Positions 9,073-17,750 of a DNA stretch of 32,220 nt are shown here, piece by piece. The stretch lies in NCBI GenBank assembly GCA_030765265.1, contig JAVCCZ010000147.1, positions 1 to 32,220 on the forward strand, read 5' to 3'. The notes under the pieces were generated by a model that was not told the DNA's origin, searched no databases, and was given only the letters and a program-made list of their open reading frames with translations. Each line of letters begins with the position of its first letter. Position 1 is the stretch's first letter. A program made the translations under genes and the position numbers. This DNA comes from Candidatus Erginobacter occultus (lineage in GTDB: Bacteria; Auribacterota; Erginobacteria; Erginobacterales; Erginobacteraceae).

Positions 9073-10177
9073 AAATTCCTCCCACCTGGTTCACCATCCG
9101 CCGCGAAGAATATTCCCGTTCGACCAGGCCGCCCGCCGCCTCGCCCAGCCGGCGCCGGAGCGGCGCGTCCCCCAGCAGCCGGCTCAGTCTCCGGACCAGG
9201 GCGCCGCCGTCGCCGGGGGCGATCAACAATCCGTTGACCCCATCCTCGATCACGTCCGGGATCCCTCCGACCGCTGTCGCCACCACCGGCCTTTTCAACG
9301 CCATCGACTCCAGAAGGGCGATCGGGATCCCCTCCCGGTGGGAGGTGAAGACCACCGCCTCCAGCCGGGGGATGATCCGCCGGACGTCGCGCCGGTAGCC
9401 GGGGAAGAACGCCGACCCGGCCACCCCGAGCTCAGCCGCCCGCGCCGCCAGCCCCGTCCGCAGCTCCCCCTCGCCGAGAAAGAGGCAGCGCAGGCCGGGG
9501 AATTCCTCCCGGAGCCGGGGGAGGGCCTCCAGAAGCAACCCCGGGTTCTTCTCCCCGTCCAGCCTCCCGACCATCCCGATCAGCGGGCCGGGCCCGTCTA
9601 ACCACGATTCCGCCGCGCCAACGCCGGCCCCACCCCCCTCCCCCGCCGGGACTTCCATCTCCACCGAGTTGGTAACCAGAGTGATCCGCCCGGGGGCGAT
9701 CCCGGCGGCCAGCAGTTGGCGCTCGATCGGGCGGGAGACGGCGATCAGGTGATCGAACCGCTTCACCGCCGCCAGGTCGAGCCGCTTATAGAGGAGGTGG
9801 CGGGGTGATCTATCCACCCAGCCGTGGAGGGTGCTGACCAGATGAACCGGGAGAAACCGGGCGGCCAGCCAGGCCAGGATATCCGGCTTGTAGCCGTGGG
9901 AATGAAAGATCTCGACCCGGTTCTCCTTCCCGAAGGCGGCGATCTTCTTCATCACCCCCGGGTTGAGCTTGCCCCGCATCTCCAGGGTCAGGGTTGGGAT
10001 CCCCAGTTCCTCGGCCTTCTCCGCCAGGAGCCGGTTGAGCGTCAGCCGGTTTTCGAGGAAGACCAGGGAGGAGACGAAACGTTCCCGGTCCAACCCCCGA
10101 AAGAGGGAGAGGACCAGGGAGTCCGGTCCCCCGAAGGCGGCGGTGCAAACGATCTGGGCCACCCGGATCTTATCCAT
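9050..10177 (-). CDS. Glycosyltransferase family 4
   Basis: IGMVGRLDGEKNPGLLLEALPRL, FTSHREGIPIALLESMALKRPVVATAVGGIPDVIEDGVNGLL. Confidence 0.92.
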   Translation of the reverse strand: MDKIRVAQIVCTAAFGGPDSLVLSLFRGLDRERFVSSLVFLENRLTLNRLLAEKAEELGIPTLTLEMRGKLNPGVMKKIAAFGKENRVEIFHSHGYKPDILAWLAARFLPVHLVSTLHGWVDRSPRHLLYKRLDLAAVKRFDHLIAVSRPIERQLLAAGIAPGRITLVTNSVEMEVPAGEGGGAGVGAAESWLDGPGPLIGMVGRLDGEKNPGLLLEALPRLREEFPGLRCLFLGEGELRTGLAARAAELGVAGSAFFPGYRRDVRRIIPRLEAVVFTSHREGIPIALLESMALKRPVVATAVGGIPDVIEDGVNGLLIAPGDGGALVRRLSRLLGDAPLRRRLGEAAGGLVEREYSSRRMVNQVGGIYEKVVSG

Positions 10178-11150
10178 CTTCTTCTTCCTTTTCTTCCTTT
10201 AAGGGCAAGGGTCGAAAGGTCGAGCGATAGGCATAGAGCCGCTTCCGGGCGGGACGGGAAAACACCAGCGACGGCGCGGTCAGGAGCAGCCCGAGCAGAT
10301 GGACGATCCGGGCCGGCGGACGGCAGCAGGCAAACGAGAGCAGATGGGCGGTCGCCCGGGCCCGGCGGAAAATCGCCGCCGCCTGGCGTGGATGTTCCCG
10401 GAAGAGCTCCCGGCGGTGGCGGAAAAGCACTTTCAGCATATTTCGGGATATCCCTCCCGAATCCCGGGTCAGGCCGGAAGGGGATTTCTCCACCGTCCCC
10501 AGGACCTCGGGGACCAGCAGGAAGGCGCTCCAGGGAGAGATCCGGAGCCAGAAGTCCAGGTCCACACAGTTGCTCAAAGCGGAGTCAAAGCCGCCGGAGC
10601 GCTCAAAGACATCCCGACGGACCAGGACCGAGATCATCCCGAGCAGGTTCCGGACAAAAAGGGTGGGAAACGCCCGCTCCGGGGGCAGGAATTCGAGGGC
10701 GGGGTTCTGAAAAACTCCGCGGCGGAAGAGCCGCCCGGAGGCGTCATACTCCCGGCAGCGGCAGCCCCCGGAAATCACCCCGGCTTCGGGGTAGCTGCGG
10801 TGATAATCGACCAGGACCCGGACGCACTCCGGGTCCAGGGTGTCGTCAGCGTCAAGAAAGCAGAGCAGCTCGCCCCGGCTGGCGGCCACGGCCGCGTTTC
10901 GGGCGGCCGACGCCCCTTGGTTGTCCTGAACGGAATAGGCAACTTCCAGGCCGGGGCGGTCGGTCAGAAAGCGGCGGACCACCCCGTCGGTCCCGTCGGT
11001 GGAGCCGTCGTTGACCACCGAGATCTCCAGCGGCCGGTAGGTCTGCTCCCGAACGCTCCGCAGGGCCCGTTCCAGGGAGCCCTCGCAGTTCCAGGCCGGG
11101 ATGATCACGCTGACCAGGGGGGAGTTTCGATTCTCGGGTTTTTCCTTCAT
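10170..11150 (-). CDS. Glycosyltransferase family 2
   Basis: VSVIIPAWNCEGSLERALRSVREQTYRPLEISVVNDGSTDGT, CFLDADDTLDPE. Confidence 0.93.
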   Translation of the reverse strand: MKEKPENRNSPLVSVIIPAWNCEGSLERALRSVREQTYRPLEISVVNDGSTDGTDGVVRRFLTDRPGLEVAYSVQDNQGASAARNAAVAASRGELLCFLDADDTLDPECVRVLVDYHRSYPEAGVISGGCRCREYDASGRLFRRGVFQNPALEFLPPERAFPTLFVRNLLGMISVLVRRDVFERSGGFDSALSNCVDLDFWLRISPWSAFLLVPEVLGTVEKSPSGLTRDSGGISRNMLKVLFRHRRELFREHPRQAAAIFRRARATAHLLSFACCRPPARIVHLLGLLLTAPSLVFSRPARKRLYAYRSTFRPLPLKEEKEEEDG

Positions 11151-11189
11151 CCGGTTTCCTCCGAAAACGGCTTGTTCCTCGTAATTACT

Positions 11190-11227
11190 CAGGTATTTAG
11201 GTCGAAGACTGAAGGTTGAAATACCTG
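11190..11227. repeat. Intergenic inverted repeat CAGGTATTT...AAATACCTG
   Basis: Perfect 9-bp arms at 11190-11198 and 11219-11227 with a 20-nt loop. Confidence 0.75.
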
Positions 11228-11329
11228 GTCTTCTCTCGGAAACCCCGCGGTCACCGGATAAAACAATATCGCTATTTCGTCAGCCAACTCAGATGCTCTA
11301 AGTTTTATATGATCGCGCATAATTTACCC

Positions 11330-12754
11330 CTAAAAGTCTTCCTCCTTCAGTCTATCTAACTGAGTGTTACTTTTCTTCAACACCCGCCGGTAGACGTAGC
11401 CGAGGACAAAAGCGTTTCCGGCGATAATAGTCAGGGCAGTGGCCGCCGCCGCCCCGTATATCCCCCAGGCGGGAAAACCGAGAGCCCCTTTGATCAAAAG
11501 GTAATTGCCGGCCGCGTTGACCGCCAGCCGGATCAGGTCGGCGTAGGCCAGAATCTGGGGCTTGCTCTCGGCATAGGCGATCAGGGTCAGGGGGGCGGCG
11601 ATCACCTGGATCACCACCCCGACTAAAAGGATATTGAAAACCCGTCCGGCGGCGGCGGTTTCCAGCAGGGGACGGCGGAAGAGAAAACCGATCAGCGGCC
11701 CGGAGAAGGGGAAGAGAATACAGAAAAACAGGCCGACCGGGACGGTGATCTTGAGGATAGAGGCGATATAATTTCGATACTCGGCAACCGTGGTCATCCG
11801 GGAAGCCATCGGGGTACAGATCAGCATCAGGGAACTGGAGACCAGCAGCAGCGGGGCGACCAGCCGATAACCGAGCGCGTAGACCCCGACCTCGCCCATC
11901 TGGGGCATATACCGGGTCAGCATCAGAATATCCAGCCGCTCGAATATAGCCCCGCTGATATAGGATACCGCCACCCACTTGCTGAAGTGAAAGAGTTCGA
12001 GAAAGACATCGCGCCGGCCCCCACCCGCTTCGGGCGGGTGCCGCGGCAGCAGGAGAGAACCGATGACGGCGGAGAGAAGGGGAAGCGCGGCATAGAGCAC
12101 CAGAACCGGGATCGGCCGGAGTGAGGCGGCGAAAAGCAGCGCGATCACGGCCAGGACTTTTGCCGCCGGTCCGACCAGTTCCACCACTGAAAGAGAGAAG
12201 AAACGCCGGTAGGACTGAAGGACACTGACCGCCAGTCCCCGCAGGGAGAGAAAGAAGGCGCCGGCGAAAGCCAGGCGGAGCGGAGTGATCAATTCCGGCT
12301 TATTCCCGAAGAGACCGACGGCCAGGAGCGGGGAGAGAAAGTAACCGCCGACCAGCACCGCCAGACCGGAGGCGAGGCGGATCCGGATCGCCACCGCCAG
12401 CATCCGGGCGGCCCGGGGGCGATCGGTTTCCAGGTAGAGCGAAAGATAGCGGACCAGTCCGTTGTCCAGCGCCAGGCTGGCTATGATGGCGGCGGTCTGC
12501 ATCACCACCAGCGCGGCGGAGAAAATACCGAACTCGGCATCGGAAAAGTTCCGGGCGATCAGGAGAGTGGTGACGAAGCCGAGCACTACGGAAAGGCTTT
12601 TCCCGGAGAAGACAATTCCGAAATCGGTCTTGAAGCGGCCGGCAAAGAGGCCGGGCGCCGGGGTCTTTGTCTGGGACTCTATAATCGGTTTTGCTCCTTG
12701 TCTGGGGATGGGGGCTAATTGCTCCGATTCCGGGGAAAAAATATTCCCGGACAA
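11330..12754 (-). CDS. Polysaccharide/oligosaccharide flippase (Wzx-like, MATE/PST superfamily); start uncertain
   Basis: About 12-14 hydrophobic segments, N-terminal FGIVFSGKSLSVVLGFVTTLLIARNFSDAEFGIFS; TTG at 12752-12754 proposed because the longer ORF (to 12892) overlaps the divergent gene. Confidence 0.85.
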   Translation of the reverse strand: MSGNIFSPESEQLAPIPRQGAKPIIESQTKTPAPGLFAGRFKTDFGIVFSGKSLSVVLGFVTTLLIARNFSDAEFGIFSAALVVMQTAAIIASLALDNGLVRYLSLYLETDRPRAARMLAVAIRIRLASGLAVLVGGYFLSPLLAVGLFGNKPELITPLRLAFAGAFFLSLRGLAVSVLQSYRRFFSLSVVELVGPAAKVLAVIALLFAASLRPIPVLVLYAALPLLSAVIGSLLLPRHPPEAGGGRRDVFLELFHFSKWVAVSYISGAIFERLDILMLTRYMPQMGEVGVYALGYRLVAPLLLVSSSLMLICTPMASRMTTVAEYRNYIASILKITVPVGLFFCILFPFSGPLIGFLFRRPLLETAAAGRVFNILLVGVVIQVIAAPLTLIAYAESKPQILAYADLIRLAVNAAGNYLLIKGALGFPAWGIYGAAAATALTIIAGNAFVLGYVYRRVLKKSNTQLDRLKEEDF

Positions 12755-12757
12755 CGG

Positions 12758-12799
12758 GAAAATACTATAAAAACCGGAGAAAATACTATATAAAACCGG
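12758..12799. repeat. Tandem direct repeat in the divergent promoter region: GAAAATACTATAAAAACCGG / GAAAATACTATATAAAACCGG
   Basis: Copies at 12758-12777 and 12779-12799, read directly. Confidence 0.85.
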
Positions 12800-12845
12800 T
12801 ATCTGAAATGTTAGGGGAAGGAAAGCCCCTCGCCGTCTTCGGACT

Positions 12846-14009
12846 ATGAATTTCTGGATCTTTATCTTCTGGGCTTCGGTCTTCGCCCTCATCTACCCGT
12901 ATGCCGTGTACCCGCTGCTCCTCGCTTGCCTGGTGGCGGTTCGCGGTCAGAGGGAGCCCGATTACCCCCGCCGCCAACCGAAAGTCTCGCTCCTGATCCC
13001 CGCTCATAACGAGGAGGCGGTAATCGGGGAGAAAGTCGCCACCACCCTGGCCCTTGACTACCCCCCGGAGAAACTGGAGGTGGTTGTAATCTCGGACGGC
13101 TCTACCGACCAAACCGACCGGATACTGTCCGGATTCGCCGATCCCCGCCTGATCATAATCCGGCAGGAGAAGAACCGGGGCAAGAACCAGGCCCTGAACC
13201 GGGCGCTGGGGCTGGCCTCCGGGGAGTTGATCGTCTTCACCGACGCCAACGCCATCTTCGCCCCCGACGCGCTGGAAGAACTGGTCCGACCCTTTGCCGA
13301 TCCCCGAATCGGCTGCGCGGTGGGCCGGCTCCGGTACGGAAACCCGAAACACTCCCCCATCGGCCGGCTGGAGATCGCTTACTGGACCCTGGAGAACCTG
13401 CTCAAATCCGGCGAGGGACGGCTGGGGGCGCTGATCGGGGCCAACGGATCGATCTTCGCCATCCGCCGCCGGCTCTGGGAACCGCTCGACGACTCGGTCC
13501 ACGAGGATTTTATCATCCCGATGAAGATCCTTCTTCAGGGGCACCGGGTCGTCTACCGGCCCTCGGCCGTTGCCCGGGAGGAGACGGCCACCGCCGCCGA
13601 GCAGGAATTCAAGCGGAGGGCCCGGATCGTCTGGAAGGGCTGGACGGCGATCGGGATGGTCTGGCCCCGGCTCTTTCGCCCCTTCCGGCCCCTGCTGATC
13701 TTCGAACTCTTCTCCCGGAAGATCTGCAAGCGATTGCTCTGGCTGTTTATGTTCCTGCTCCTGCTCGCCCCCCTCTTCCTGCTTGATCGCCCCTTCTACC
13801 GAGTGGTCTTCATTCTCCAGGCGGTCTTCGCCGCCGCCGCCGGGATCGGCCGGGCAGGGCGAGGGGCGAGAAAGAAGAATCCGCTCTTCTACTACCCTTA
13901 CGCGATCTGGGGGCTGAGCCTGGCCAACCTGGCCGGGTTCCTTGACTTTATCCGCGGCCGGAAGCCGGCGGGGGCCTGGGAGGTGCAACGCCCGCTCGAT
14001 GAGGCTTAA
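12846..14009 (+). CDS. Membrane glycosyltransferase family 2 (cellulose synthase/HAS-like arrangement)
   Basis: N-terminal TM, VSLLIPAHNEEAVIGEKV, VVISDGSTDQTDRIL, VFTDANAIFAPDALEELV, QEFKRRARIVWKGW, C-terminal TM helices. Confidence 0.93.
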   Translation: MNFWIFIFWASVFALIYPYAVYPLLLACLVAVRGQREPDYPRRQPKVSLLIPAHNEEAVIGEKVATTLALDYPPEKLEVVVISDGSTDQTDRILSGFADPRLIIIRQEKNRGKNQALNRALGLASGELIVFTDANAIFAPDALEELVRPFADPRIGCAVGRLRYGNPKHSPIGRLEIAYWTLENLLKSGEGRLGALIGANGSIFAIRRRLWEPLDDSVHEDFIIPMKILLQGHRVVYRPSAVAREETATAAEQEFKRRARIVWKGWTAIGMVWPRLFRPFRPLLIFELFSRKICKRLLWLFMFLLLLAPLFLLDRPFYRVVFILQAVFAAAAGIGRAGRGARKKNPLFYYPYAIWGLSLANLAGFLDFIRGRKPAGAWEVQRPLDEA

Positions 14010-14076
14010 GTTCAGCCCCCTTCCCGGATGATTTCGGCCAGCAGCCAAAACAGAAATTTCCGTCCCCGGGAGAGAC

Positions 14077-14095
14077 CGGCAGGATCAACCTGCCG
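14077..14095. terminator. Hairpin CGGCAGG-ATCAA-CCTGCCG at the stop codon of the Wzy-like gene, between convergent genes
   Basis: Perfect 7-bp stem, 5-nt loop; no T tract follows, so intrinsic termination is uncertain. Confidence 0.35.
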
Positions 14096-15542
14096 AAGCG
14101 GGGGTTTCTTCATTGGCTATTCCCTGTTGGCTATTGGATGTTACGTTTCCTTTCCCGTTATTCCCATCCGCTTTGTCCCCGCGGCCGACGGCTATTCCCC
14201 CGAGCACCGTCCCCGAGGCCAGGATTATCCAGAGTTCTTTCTCCATCAGGTTGCTGACGAAGAGGCTGGCCGCCAGGTAGCCGATAAACCCCAGGGAGAT
14301 CATCCGTCCGGCGTAACCGAGCCAGTCGCCGGGAGGGCTTGACCTCGCGGCCCGCCGGAGGGATCTCCAGGAGATGACGATTATCCAGGTGAAGACGGCG
14401 AAACCGATAAGCCCGATATCGGCGGCCAGGTTGAGATAGAGGTTATGGGCAGCCCGGACCTCCTTGCCCACTTCCGGGGTGACATAGCGGGCGTAATTAT
14501 CCGGCATATTCTCAAACCCGACTCCGAAGAAGGGGTAATCCCGGATCATCATCAGCGCCGCCCGCGCCTCCTGGAATCGGGAGGCGAGGGAAGGGTCGGT
14601 CTGGTATTCCTGAAGGGTCGAAATCCGTTCCCGGTATCTCTCCGGGGCGAAGAAGGCGCCGACCATCAGCGCGGCCAGGACGATCATCAGCGCCCGGCCC
14701 TTCCGCCTCTCCTGGAGGAGCCAGTACATCCCGACCAGGCCCAACGCGACGAACCCTCCCCGGGAAAGGGTGAGCAGGAAGGCCAGACCCATCAGGCCGA
14801 GAGATACAAGAACGAAACCTCTCCCTCCGGCGGTCTTGCCCCGTCGGAGAAGAGGGAGGGCGAAAAAGATCCCCATAATGATGGCGGCGGCGGTGTAGTT
14901 GGGGTCCTTGCCGAGGCCGATCGCCCGGAATCCGGGGATCCGGAAGTACTGGTAGAGGGAGAAAACCGCGGTGATCAGGTTGGAGAGGAGGACTACCCAG
15001 AGGAGCTGGGCGAGTCGGCGGCGGGTATCGATCAGGTTGGCGATCAGGAGGTAGAGAATCAGCAGCTGGACCAGGGTGAAGGTCTTGCGGAGCAGCCAGG
15101 GGATGTTGACCGCCCCGGCGGCGGAGATTCCGATGGCGGCAAGGAGGAGGAGAAACGGCCACTCCTGACCTGTCCGGCGGTAGCGGACCCGGCCGGTGAG
15201 CAGGAGGTTATAGATGTAGGCAAAAAGGGCGAGATACCCGATCGCCGCCGCCAGGGTCAGTTTGGGCAGGACCGTAAACTGCCAGAGGGAGACGAGGATG
15301 AAGGCATAGACCCCGAGGACCGGTTGCCGACAGAAGACGACCAGGGCGGCCAGGACCAGGACCAGCCCGGCCAGGAGCTGCCAGCCGGTGGTGATGGCGA
15401 AACTGAGGATCAAGCCGAGGAAAAGCGCCAGGAGGATCACCGCCAGGTTCAGCGGATCGATCCCGGGTTGCCCCTCTCGGGGCCGGCGAGCCGCGCGAGC
15501 CGAACGGGAAGGGGGGACGCTGGCCTGGCGGTTGCCGGTCAT
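14085..15542 (-). CDS. O-antigen ligase / polymerase family (Wzy/WaaL-like) membrane protein
   Basis: Multi-TM, LTLSRGGFVALGLVGM, FFGVGFENMPDNYARY...AAHNLYLNLAADIGLIGFAVF. Confidence 0.9.
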   Translation of the reverse strand: MTGNRQASVPPSRSARAARRPREGQPGIDPLNLAVILLALFLGLILSFAITTGWQLLAGLVLVLAALVVFCRQPVLGVYAFILVSLWQFTVLPKLTLAAAIGYLALFAYIYNLLLTGRVRYRRTGQEWPFLLLLAAIGISAAGAVNIPWLLRKTFTLVQLLILYLLIANLIDTRRRLAQLLWVVLLSNLITAVFSLYQYFRIPGFRAIGLGKDPNYTAAAIIMGIFFALPLLRRGKTAGGRGFVLVSLGLMGLAFLLTLSRGGFVALGLVGMYWLLQERRKGRALMIVLAALMVGAFFAPERYRERISTLQEYQTDPSLASRFQEARAALMMIRDYPFFGVGFENMPDNYARYVTPEVGKEVRAAHNLYLNLAADIGLIGFAVFTWIIVISWRSLRRAARSSPPGDWLGYAGRMISLGFIGYLAASLFVSNLMEKELWIILASGTVLGGIAVGRGDKADGNNGKGNVTSNSQQGIANEETPASAG

Positions 15543-16294
15543 CTCATACGCCGATAAACGAAATCCGGGATCACGTACTGCCGTTCGTTGAGGATCAGGC
15601 CGCTGATCGGCACACCAGCCTGGTCGAGGATCTTGATCGCGGCCTGGATAACTTCCCGGCGGGTGTAGTTGGCCTTGATGACCAAAATCGTTCCGTCGAT
15701 GTAACTCCCGATGATCTCGGTCAGGGAACTGAGATTGATCGGGGGGCTGTCGATCAGGATGCAGTCGTAACTGTTTCTCAGTTCCTCAAGGAGGGCTCCG
15801 ATGTTCTGGGAGATCAGGATCTGGGCCTGGTTAACCTGGATGCTCTTCCCCAACGGGAGGAGGTAGAGATGATCGACCGCGGTCGGCTTGATCACCTCGG
15901 AGACCCGGTGGGTGCCGAGAAAGAGATCGATCAGCCCCGGGGAGAGTTCGGTCCGGGCCAGGGTATGGAGATGGGGGTGGTAAATGTCGCAGTCGATGAG
16001 GAGAAAATCGCCCAGGTTGCTGGCCGCCATCGTCCGCCCGGAGAGAAAGGATACGGTGGTCGAGCCCTCGTTGGTTTGGGCGCTGGAGATCTGGAGGACC
16101 AGGCGGCGTTTCTGGGTAATCCGCTGGAGGCGGGTAAGCAGCGAGGCGAAGCGCTCTTTGAGCAGCGGGGTGAGAAGGATATCCGAAGGGAGGGACTCCT
16201 CCTCGCCCCCGGGCCCGGGCATCCGGGGCGGGTCGGGCCGGAAATAATCCTTCAGCTTCCTGAAGCAGTCGATGTCGGCGAAAAATTTCTTCAT
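15539..16294 (-). CDS. CpsD/CapB-like P-loop ATPase of exopolysaccharide loci, with degenerate Walker A
   Basis: SSAQTNEGSTTVSFLSGRTMAASNLGDFLLIDCDIYHPHLH, YDCILIDSPPI, VLN-type C-terminus LILNERQYVIPDFVYRRMR; 4-bp overlap with next gene. Confidence 0.85.
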   Translation of the reverse strand: MKKFFADIDCFRKLKDYFRPDPPRMPGPGGEEESLPSDILLTPLLKERFASLLTRLQRITQKRRLVLQISSAQTNEGSTTVSFLSGRTMAASNLGDFLLIDCDIYHPHLHTLARTELSPGLIDLFLGTHRVSEVIKPTAVDHLYLLPLGKSIQVNQAQILISQNIGALLEELRNSYDCILIDSPPINLSSLTEIIGSYIDGTILVIKANYTRREVIQAAIKILDQAGVPISGLILNERQYVIPDFVYRRMR

Positions 16295-16311
16295 CTCTTC
16301 CCTCGCGAAGA

Positions 16312-17736
16312 TCAGTCGTATTCCCTCATTTCCCGGGAGAGGACGGGGAGGGAAAGCAGGAGCGGTTTTCCCAGGTAGAGTTCGACGTCCTCGATGCTCT
16401 TGATGCTATGGTCGAGAAAATCGGCCAGAAAGGCCAGGGAGATCCCGAGCAGGAGGCCGACGATCACGGCCAGGATAAGGTTGATCTTGGTCTTCGGACG
16501 GATCCGGGGGATGGGCTGGGCCGCTTCGTCGAGCAGGTAGACGTTGGCGACCTTGCTCAGGTCGCTGAACATCGTCAACCGGGCGTTCTCCAGTTCCTCA
16601 ATATGCCGCTGGTAAACCCGGTCGGCCGCCTCCTGTTCCCGCATCAGCTGGGAGTATTCCGACTTTGCCCGGATCAGGTCGTCCAGCTTGAGGGAGTATT
16701 CCCGGTTGATGGCGTCGAGACTCTCCACCCTCTCCCCGGCCTCGGCCAGGTCCATCCGGGCCTGGAGGAGCATCTCCCGCAGGTGGCCCCGCATCGTCTC
16801 CTCCCGGACCGCCTCCAGCGTGATCTTTTCCTCCCGGAGATGGGAGATCGGGACATAGTCCTCGGTGAACTGGCTCCTCAGCCGGGCCAGCTCGGTCTCC
16901 AGGTTAATGATCTTTTCCTGGATGAAGACCACCGGCTTTTCCCGCCCGATCGCCCCGCCCGGGATATCCCTGACCTCTTTTTGGGAGAGCATCCTCTCCA
17001 CTTCTTTTACCCGCGCCCGGACGGTATTGAGGTCGACCAGCCGGTGGTTGTACTCCTCGAGGAAAGCGGCGAAATCGGAGTAAAGGGCGACCGTCCCCTT
17101 CTGCATATTGACCAGCTCGAGGAGGGTCTTGCCCTGCTGCAATTCGAAGTCCCGCAATTTCCGGTCGGTCCGGCGCATATCGCCCTCAATCACCTCCAGG
17201 TGCTTCTGGAGGAAGTTATAGGCCTTGACGTTGCGGGCCCCCTTCACCTCGAAGAAGAACTCCTGGTACTTCCGGCAAATGGTATTGACCAGGGCGACGG
17301 CCTGGACCGGGTCGGAGTCGTTGACGCTGACGAAGATGATAAAGGAGTGGCCGAGGCCGGCTTCCGAGGGCTTGCTCTGCAGGCCGGTACGGGATCCGGC
17401 GATGATCCGCCCCTGGAGGTTTTCGATCATCTTCGAAAGCTCGGTGGGGTTGGCGGCCTTCTTCGCCAGACCCAGTTCCTCCAGCGTCCGCTCGGCCACC
17501 GTCCGGCTGCTGATCAGCTCGAGCTGGGTCTGGAGAAAGATCCGGATATCCGGCCCGCTCAGCGGCGGGGGAGCGAAGAGCTGCTGCTCGACCTTCTGTT
17601 CCACGTAAATGCTGGCAGTCGCCTGGTAGAGGGGCGGGGTAGTGAAAGTGATCAGGACGGTGGCGATAAAGACCGTGAGCAGGGAGACGGTCACGATCCA
17701 CTTCCGGGCGAAGATGACGTGGATATATCTTCTCAT
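16312..17736 (-). CDS. Wzz / GumC-type chain-length determinant, polysaccharide co-polymerase
   Basis: MRRYIHVIFARKWIVTVSLLTVFIATVLITFTTPPLYQATASIYVE, long coiled coil, second TM near C-terminus (KTKINLILAVIVGLLLGISLAFLADFLD). Confidence 0.9.
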   Translation of the reverse strand: MRRYIHVIFARKWIVTVSLLTVFIATVLITFTTPPLYQATASIYVEQKVEQQLFAPPPLSGPDIRIFLQTQLELISSRTVAERTLEELGLAKKAANPTELSKMIENLQGRIIAGSRTGLQSKPSEAGLGHSFIIFVSVNDSDPVQAVALVNTICRKYQEFFFEVKGARNVKAYNFLQKHLEVIEGDMRRTDRKLRDFELQQGKTLLELVNMQKGTVALYSDFAAFLEEYNHRLVDLNTVRARVKEVERMLSQKEVRDIPGGAIGREKPVVFIQEKIINLETELARLRSQFTEDYVPISHLREEKITLEAVREETMRGHLREMLLQARMDLAEAGERVESLDAINREYSLKLDDLIRAKSEYSQLMREQEAADRVYQRHIEELENARLTMFSDLSKVANVYLLDEAAQPIPRIRPKTKINLILAVIVGLLLGISLAFLADFLDHSIKSIEDVELYLGKPLLLSLPVLSREMREYD

Positions 17737-17750
17737 CGCGTAGTCTTTCC

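Noticed and set aside
10178-10200. Polypurine tract GAAGAAAAGGAAGAAGAAG as a repeat element
   Set aside because: It encodes the KEEKEEEDG tail of the GT2 and probably provides the Shine-Dalgarno for the next gene; ordinary.
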